Assembly (NCBI GenBank): GCA_022113835.1
Contig: JAILWY010000018.1
Coordinates: forward strand, 17,197,501-17,261,500
Length of the DNA: 64,000 nt
Source: Atopsyche davidsoni
Lineage: Eukaryota > Arthropoda > Insecta > Trichoptera > Hydrobiosidae
Direction: 5' to 3'
Below the pieces are notes generated by a model that worked only from the letters and a program-made list of their open reading frames with translations, searched no databases and had not been told where the DNA came from. Position numbers and translations under genes: made by a program. Shown here piece by piece: positions 59,641 through 64,000 of the stretch (position 1 is its first letter; every line of letters begins with the position of its first letter).

Positions 59641-60659
59641 TCAACTCAATACAGATTTAATTAAAATACGTAAATATAATTTGACTTAATACTAACCATA
59701 TTTAAATTCTTGCAAATGTTCGTTTCAAATATATATATATATATATCTGCTTGGTTGGTATAATCTATAATCTACTCTAGTTTGTGGAAAAGCAGAAGAT
59801 TCGCGTGGTTAAGAAAAATCAGAGACTGGAGAGGGGAAGGTTTCATCTTGTGGAAGACAACTTTTTCCTGATATATTCTGTGTCTGAAAGCGGATATTGC
59901 ACACAAAAAAAGAAGATTTACAAGAGGAGGTACAATGAAAGAGCGAGTGATTTATATTTTAAAAAAGTAGAAACTGTTTCAGAATAATTACCATATTATA
60001 TTTTCTCGTTTTTTTTTTTTAATAAGTTTGCGAAAATATTTGAATAACTAGAAAAAATATTATGATTATAATACTGAAAACTATTCCTAAATGCATGTTA
60101 GATTTAGAAATAAAATATACCATGTAAAACATGGTCTTTATCTCAACCAATAATCGTTTATGAATTCGCTTGAACGTTACTTAAATAACAATAATCAAAA
60201 TAATATGTCAATAAAAAGGAAAGTAGTTTTAAATCATGATGTTTTAGATTTATTTTTATCCCTCACATTTCGCAACACATGAAAACAAAGGGTTTTTTCA
60301 CACGTTTTTCTTTAATCAAATTCCAAAATTCAAAGGAGAATTTCATGTACACTACCACCTAAGCCACTTATTGTAAGCCCCACAACCGGCGCACAGGGTC
60401 AGGAAATAGATAAATACCGTATTCTAAAATAGTCCTAAGAATTTTTGTAAATAAAAAAAATGTTGAAAATGTCTTATTTTAAATAGGTGCAGTCATTTGT
60501 AATTTCAAACTTTGCATGCAGAAGAATATCCTTTTAAGTTTAGGGGGATAGTATTACGTAGAACTCGTTGTGAATTGCAAACTTAGTTTTCTTTATCACC
60601 TATCTAGATAGCCTAACTTCAACGTCGAACTTTCGAATTATAATGAGCACAAGTTACCC

Positions 60660-61160
60660 TTTTATATGGAATCACTTGTAAGATGCCGTTATTCATTGGA
60701 TTCTCTTTCTGTCGGAGATGCTCCATAAACATGACGCCGATTATGCATATCTCCAATCTTGTGCCAATTAATGGTGTGATTATTCTCATACCATTTATAT
60801 AACTTAAATAGACTATTGTTACTTTATTTAAAACATAACAAATTCCCAATTTACAAAATTAATTTAACCACAACATAAAAAATAATATTTTATTGACACG
60901 TGTTTTAAGCAATACATATGAATTTGGACCATCTTTTAAATTAATCGTTATCTCCTTGCCATTTAGCCGTTTAGGTTTGTCGACTAAACGTAGAGTATCA
61001 CAAATCAAAATCCTCCTCGCTCTCCTCATTCTGATGCTTGTGCGTAGCTGCCTTTGTACCTTGAGCGTATGTAAAGGATCGGTAATGGAGTAGTGCACTT
61101 GGAATGATTGCGGAGGGATGTGCTCTGGAAGTACCTTGTCGAAGTGGGGGGGCCTCCTGT
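60660..61160 (-). pseudogene. Protein-like remnants, unknown family
   Basis: Two minus-strand stretches. From about 61152 to 60860: HFDKVLPEHIPPQSFQVHYS, ITDPLHTLKVQRQLRTSIRM, RRARRILICDTLRLVDKPKR, then LNGKEITINLKDGPNSYVLL, with the upstream part continued in another frame after a C run (SDTPITGGPP). From about 60805 to 60665: KLYKWYENNHTINWHKIGDM, HNRRHVYGASPTERESNE and a stop. WHKIGDMHNRRHVYGAS faintly resembles a Kelch-type repeat (W-x-x-x-x-x-M...R..xGAS), but one match is weak. A frameshift and stops suggest a decayed coding sequence, possibly a transposon ORF. Confidence 0.3.
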
Positions 61161-61215
61161 TATTGGAGTATCAGATCTAAACGCCTGAGTTATGTAAGAT
61201 AATGGCATATAATAA

Positions 61216-61397
61216 TGCTATTGGGCAGCAGCAATATGCAGATTTTTCGTTCCAATATAAAACTGCGGTAAAGAAGGACTCGGAAATATAGAAAGCATAG
61301 AAAACTGTGAACACTGGTACAGCAAGAGTATATGCTCAGTGAAATGGTCGCCAACCGCCTCTGAAGAGAGGCACTTGATGAAGAAAATCACAAATTT
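61216..61397 (+). repeat. RTE-type LINE 3'-end fragment
   Basis: Plus orientation: it begins TTGGGCAGCAGCAATATGCA, passes AAAACTGCGGTAAAGAAGGA, and ends in GTGAAATGGTCGCCAACCGC and AGAGAGGCACTTGATGAAGA. This is the same order as the reverse complement of 7150-7329. The stretch corresponding to the GTCCCCGGG segment is replaced by other sequence. Confidence 0.65.
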
Positions 61398-61472
61398 AAC
61401 TTTAATGTACGTAGATAGTACGTGTTTTTTTTTTTTTTTACAACTACAGTTAAGTTTTGTCGAAAATATTAT

Positions 61473-61642
61473 TGATTTTTGTGAAGACCGTCTCACAGGA
61501 AGTACGATTTTGCCTATACAGGTTTGATCAATAATATTTAATATTTATTAACAATATTTAATTGGCATAATAAGTACGTTGTTTCATTTATAGGATATGA
61601 TTGTTAAAAATTCTTGCTTAGTACTAGTGATTCGTTGGTATC
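61473..61642 (+). repeat. 5' part of the tRNA-Thr-derived TIR element (copy 6)
   Basis: It begins TTTTTGTGAAGACCGTCTCA, then CAGGAAGTACGATTTT, and runs through GTACGTTGTTTCATTTATAG and TTGTTAAAAATTCTTGCTTA to GTGATTCGTTGGTAT, where the tRNA-like block would start. There it is cut by the following tandem-repeat region. The start is the inverted counterpart of the right end of the 13432 copy. Confidence 0.8.
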
Positions 61643-61923
61643 GAAATCGAATCGAAATCGAAAATATTATTATTCAATATGGCGAAATATGTTTACCTCG
61701 TTGCTTTCAAGCCTATGTTGTAGAAGTGTTTCAATAAGCATATGGATAAATAGAGGTTTTTGTAGATAATCAATGTATAGAAAATAATTTTTTTTAGTAC
61801 ATATTATATAATTGTTGTATTTCCTGGTGGGTGATAATAATCAGGCATAGTGGATAACGCAATCAGGCCTGACCTCCTTGGAGGAGCGTCGCGGCAGACG
61901 CACGACTAAACTGAGCTTAGTTA

Positions 61924-61969
61924 TGCATCTGATGATGACCCAGTGTTTTGGATCGAAACTAGTAATGCA
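61924..61969 (+). ncRNA. Hammerhead-ribozyme-like motif, copy 1
   Basis: Order of parts: TGCAT (61924-61928, stem I), core CTGATGA (61929-61935), a possible stem II GACCC...GGATC (61937-61941 with 61950-61954, one C-A mismatch and an unpaired T before it), core GAAA (61955-61958), a minimal stem III C-TA-G, then TA (61963-61964) as the NUH cleavage site, then ATGCA (61965-61969), which pairs perfectly with TGCAT. Hammerhead motifs of this minimal form are known in Penelope-like and other tandemly arranged retroelements. The extra T and mismatch in stem II weaken the call. Confidence 0.4.
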
Positions 61970-62266
61970 AGACAAAATACAAAGGTACATTTATCATTAT
62001 GAAAATATTGTTATTCAATATGGCGAAGTATATTTACTGCGTTGCTTTCAAGCCTCTTTTGTAGATGTGTTACAATAAGTACATGGATAAAAAAGAGGCT
62101 TTGGTAGAGAATCAATGTATTGAAAATTATTTATTTTTAGTACGTATTATATAATTGTTGTATTTCCTGGTGGGTGATAATAATCAGGCATAGTGGATAA
62201 CGCAATCAGGCCTGACCTCCTTGGAGGAGCGTCGCGGCAGACGCACGACTAAACTGAGCTTAGTTA

Positions 62267-62312
62267 TGCATCTGATGATGACCCAGTGTTTTGGATCGAA
62301 ACTAGTAATGCA
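62267..62312 (+). ncRNA. Hammerhead-ribozyme-like motif, copy 2
   Basis: Identical to copy 1, 343 bp downstream, with core CTGATGA at 62272-62278 and the stem I partner ATGCA at 62308-62312. Two motifs one unit apart are what a self-cleaving tandem transcript would need to release unit-length RNA. Confidence 0.4.
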
Positions 62313-62592
62313 AGACAAAATACAAAGGTACATTTATCATTATGAAAATATTGTTATTCAATATGGCGAAGTATATTTACTGCGTTGCTTTCAAGCCTCT
62401 TTTGTAGATGTGTTACAATAAGTACATGGATAAAAAAGAGGCTTTGGTAGAGAATCAATGTATTGAAAATTATTTATTTTTAGTACGTATTATATAATTG
62501 TTGTATTTCCTGGTGGGTGATAATAATCAGGCACAGTGGATAACGCAATCAGGCCTGGCCTCCGTGCAGGGGCGTCGCGGCAGACGCACGAC

Positions 62593-62870
62593 GACTTCGG
62601 GCGGCGGCGACCAATTGAATTTAACAACCGCCCGACACGTTTTTCTTGTTCCGCTTGTCAACGGTCGCACCGACGGATTTATCGAGGCGGGCCCGTCCGG
62701 CGGCAAATTAAATCAGCTCTCCGATTTAATTTACCGCGGCCGGTTAATTCTCGCGCCAAAATATTTCATCGCGCACACATTGTTTAAAGACCGCGAGGCT
62801 TGATTGCGCGTTTATTTCCCAGTTTAAAAAATTGAATTACCGGCGTGGAGGCTGAAAATTTTGCAAATAA
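62593..62870. promoter_or_regulatory. GC-rich island with a palindromic TTTAATT element
   Basis: CpG-rich DNA with AAATTAAATC (62705-62714) and its exact complement GATTTAATTT (62723-62732) 8 bp apart, followed by GGTTAATTC (62752). The two frames over it (62498-62803 and 62536-62787) have no domain and differ in frame. Clustered TTAATT cores in a palindrome suggest paired homeodomain-type binding; this is inference. Confidence 0.4.
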
Positions 62871-63189
62871 CCTTTGACATTTCCTGGACTAGGAGTTGAA
62901 TTTGTTTTTTTTTTTTTTTGTTTGTTGTTGTCGTCGACGTTTGCGGCGCTCCGATTCGAATGGGTATTGCCTTTCAGTAAAAATTGCAGTCCTCCCTATC
63001 GGCAGGATGCTCTCTGCGACGTCCATTGTTGAGATTTGTAACTCAAGAACTACCCATTCAAGAGGCCTAGAGTACCGACAGATCTTGATTCGAGTAGCAG
63101 TCTGTTAGAAATTATTTTTAACGGATTTGCGGCCGAATATCATATTGAAATAGTATTTTGCTTTTGGTTTTATGCTAAATAGTATATTG
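62871..63189. other. Mixed-composition non-coding DNA
   Basis: It contains a 15-T run near 62905 and the frame 62896-63108, which has no domain. No repeat was recognised. Confidence 0.45.
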
Positions 63190-63306
63190 TGATTTTTGTG
63201 AAGACCGTCTCACAGGAAGTACGATTTTGCCTATACAGGTTTTATTGATTGATAATGATTAAGTACATTTTAATTGGCATAATAAGTACGTTGTTTCACT
63301 TATAGC
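63190..63306 (+). repeat. 5' arm of the tRNA-Thr-derived TIR element (copy 7), truncated
   Basis: TGATTTTTGTGAAGACCGTC, CACAGGAAGTACGATTTTGC and GATTGATAATGATTAAGTAC match the 61473 copy and the inverted right end of the 13432 copy. It stops after TTGTTTCACTTATAG, where a hAT-like end begins. Confidence 0.85.
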
Positions 63307-63307
63307 A

Positions 63308-63575
63308 TAGGTTCTCAACGGGGGCGGTACCGCCCCCCTGTGGGCGCTGGAGCTTTCCAAGGGGGCGGTGGCGAGTCCAAGAGAAAATGGGGGGCGTTCT
63401 GAGGTTTACGGGGGGCGAATAGATCGTATTATTATGGCCTAAATTTCAACTGTTAAAATCTCAACCTAGTTTTATAATTAACAGTATAGGGATCTAGAAT
63501 GTTTTTCAATCATATTTATTAGCTTTAATTAAAGCCTGCACAGATATCGCTTTAGATGCCGCAAATAAACAAGTA
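63308..63575 (+). mobile_element. hAT-like element end, incomplete
   Basis: It begins AGGTTCTCAACGGGGGCGGT with the palindrome GGGGGCGGTACCGCCCCC and continues with G-rich repeats up to about 63420. GGTTCTCAAC starts with a following GC palindrome are typical of some hAT termini. The right boundary and coding part are not identifiable. Confidence 0.5.
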
Positions 63576-63772
63576 CAGTGTGTCCAAAAAGAGTATCGGG
63601 TATTTGTTAGTTCAGCAAAACAAAAACTACTAGTAATCAAGTATTTATTTTATTGTTGATTATAAGTATACAAAATGGAAAAGTATTTCAAAATAATGAT
63701 GTTATCCAAACGGTGACCGTTACTCTGCTGATACTCTTCTAATCTGGAACGAAAATTGTTGATAACACGCTA
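63576..63772 (-). mobile_element. Tc1/mariner-type element, 3' end with transposase C terminus
   Basis: TA (63574-63575) precedes CAGTGTGTCCAAAAAGAGTA, the terminal repeat. On the minus strand just inside are RVINNFRSRLEEYQQSNGHR and LDNIIFKYFS, the usual transposase C terminus (family form VxxNFxxRLxxCxxxxGxHLExxIF). The coding part is cut off at about 63770 where the next element's end begins. Confidence 0.8.
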
Positions 63773-64000
63773 ACAGGGTGTCCAAAAAGTGCATCGGGTA
63801 TTTGTTTTTGCGTTGAAGTTGATTCGAAGTGGCTGAGGGGCGCGGAGAGAGCGTCGCGGAGTCCAACATTTTGTGGAGTTTTAGTTGCTGTGGAGCAGTA
63901 CCCGGGGACGCATAGCGCTTTTTGCGTACGAGCGAATTATCGTAACGGTGATTAAATAGTGACTGCTCAACGTTTGTATCGTGCGGAGTATCGCAATGCA
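63773..64000 (+). mobile_element. Tc1/mariner-type element, 5' end, runs off the window
   Basis: It has the same terminal repeat as 63576 (CAGGGTGTCCAAAAAGTGCA), now heading the 5' end of a copy in plus orientation. A GC-richer leader follows; the last bases read FAYERIIVTVIK and, after a frameshift, VTAQRLYRAEYRNA, the start of the family's helix-turn-helix (form SVTxxQRxxRxxFN). Its remainder lies beyond the window. Confidence 0.7.

Larger units (their letters stand above)
61658..62592 (+). repeat. 343-bp tandem repeat, about 2.7 copies, with a hammerhead-like motif
   Basis: The unit containing CCTGGTGGGTGATAATAATC, the GC-rich GGAGCGTCGCGGCAGACGCA and TGATGATGACCCAGTGTTTT recurs at a 343-bp spacing; the 66-codon frames at 61878 and 62221 are its identical translations. 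A more diverged partial unit lies at 61658-61877 and another partial unit at 62500-62592. The identical 66-residue frames are a by-product of the repeat and show no domain. The right partial unit runs without a break into the GC-rich island at 62593, suggesting the unit took in the island's edge. Confidence 0.93.

Noticed and set aside
61878..62421. Two identical 66-codon frames, as if a duplicated small gene
   Set aside because: They are the same frame in two units of a 343-bp tandem repeat; the diverged units do not keep it open.
1..64000. CRISPR arrays, bacterial operons or ribosome binding sites
   Set aside because: The content is plainly eukaryotic (LINEs, SINE-like repeats, MITEs, splice and polyadenylation signals); no spaced direct-repeat array of CRISPR type was seen.

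Overview
This is an AT-rich animal window, most likely from an insect. The repeats point there: R1-clade and RTE-type LINE fragments, several Tc1/mariner/IS630-type DNA elements, a Helitron, a piggyBac-like element, hAT-type MITEs and a short run of the insect telomere pentamer TTAGG. The order of insect cannot be fixed from the sequence alone. No complete protein-coding gene is visible. Most open reading frames are short chance frames in AT-rich DNA.

The only host-gene candidate with good signals is a 3'-terminal exon on the minus strand (55699-55827). It has a splice acceptor, 42 codons, a stop, and AATAAA about 30 nt past the stop. If real, the DNA to its right is intron and that to its left is downstream intergenic DNA. 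Further protein-like minus-strand stretches (59453-59640 and 60660-61160) could be other exons or decayed pseudogenes. I could not assign them to a family.

Across the window, 0.1-0.5 kb islands of GC-rich or mixed-composition DNA sit in very AT-rich DNA (for example 15165-15610, 30706-31650, 33400-33856, 37680-38130, 42520-42900, 52325-52830, 62593-62870). They lack reading frames, and some contain TAAT-core or palindromic motifs. This fits a regulatory landscape (conserved non-coding elements in a gene desert or long introns), but that is inference without alignments.

The rest is a repeat graveyard. From left to right: a fold-back family with a CTTGAGTGATTTTCCACAT arm (4608, 9960, 18622, 43082, 47518); RTE LINE 3' pieces (7150, 7412, 16805, 47205, 48487, 58651, 61216); a tRNA-Thr-derived fold-back family (7855, 13432, 21171, 28319, 40350, 61473, 63190); a 501-bp tandem duplication (10537-11537); an R1-like LINE remnant (18838); a Helitron with recognisable ends (24209-25301); a Tc1/mariner-type element with a duplicated, inverted 5' end (25769-26439); a transposase fragment split by a MITE (32330-32845) next to a pogo/Tigger deletion derivative (32879-33235); two hAT-type MITEs whose internal 31-bp minisatellite differs in copy number (33929-34314 and 48618-49158, the latter with an exact 8-bp target duplication inside an RTE tail); a piggyBac-like remnant (41996-42449); a TIR element carrying TTAGG repeats (49862-50031); a mariner 5' end (56895-57290); and a 343-bp tandem repeat whose unit carries a hammerhead-ribozyme-like motif (61658-62592).

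The most striking theme is that unrelated repeat families here repeatedly occur as head-to-head palindromes: 142-bp arms at 21171-21462, perfect 71-bp arms at 43082-43261, a perfect 31-bp hairpin at 24010-24076, and the snap-back transposon at 25769.
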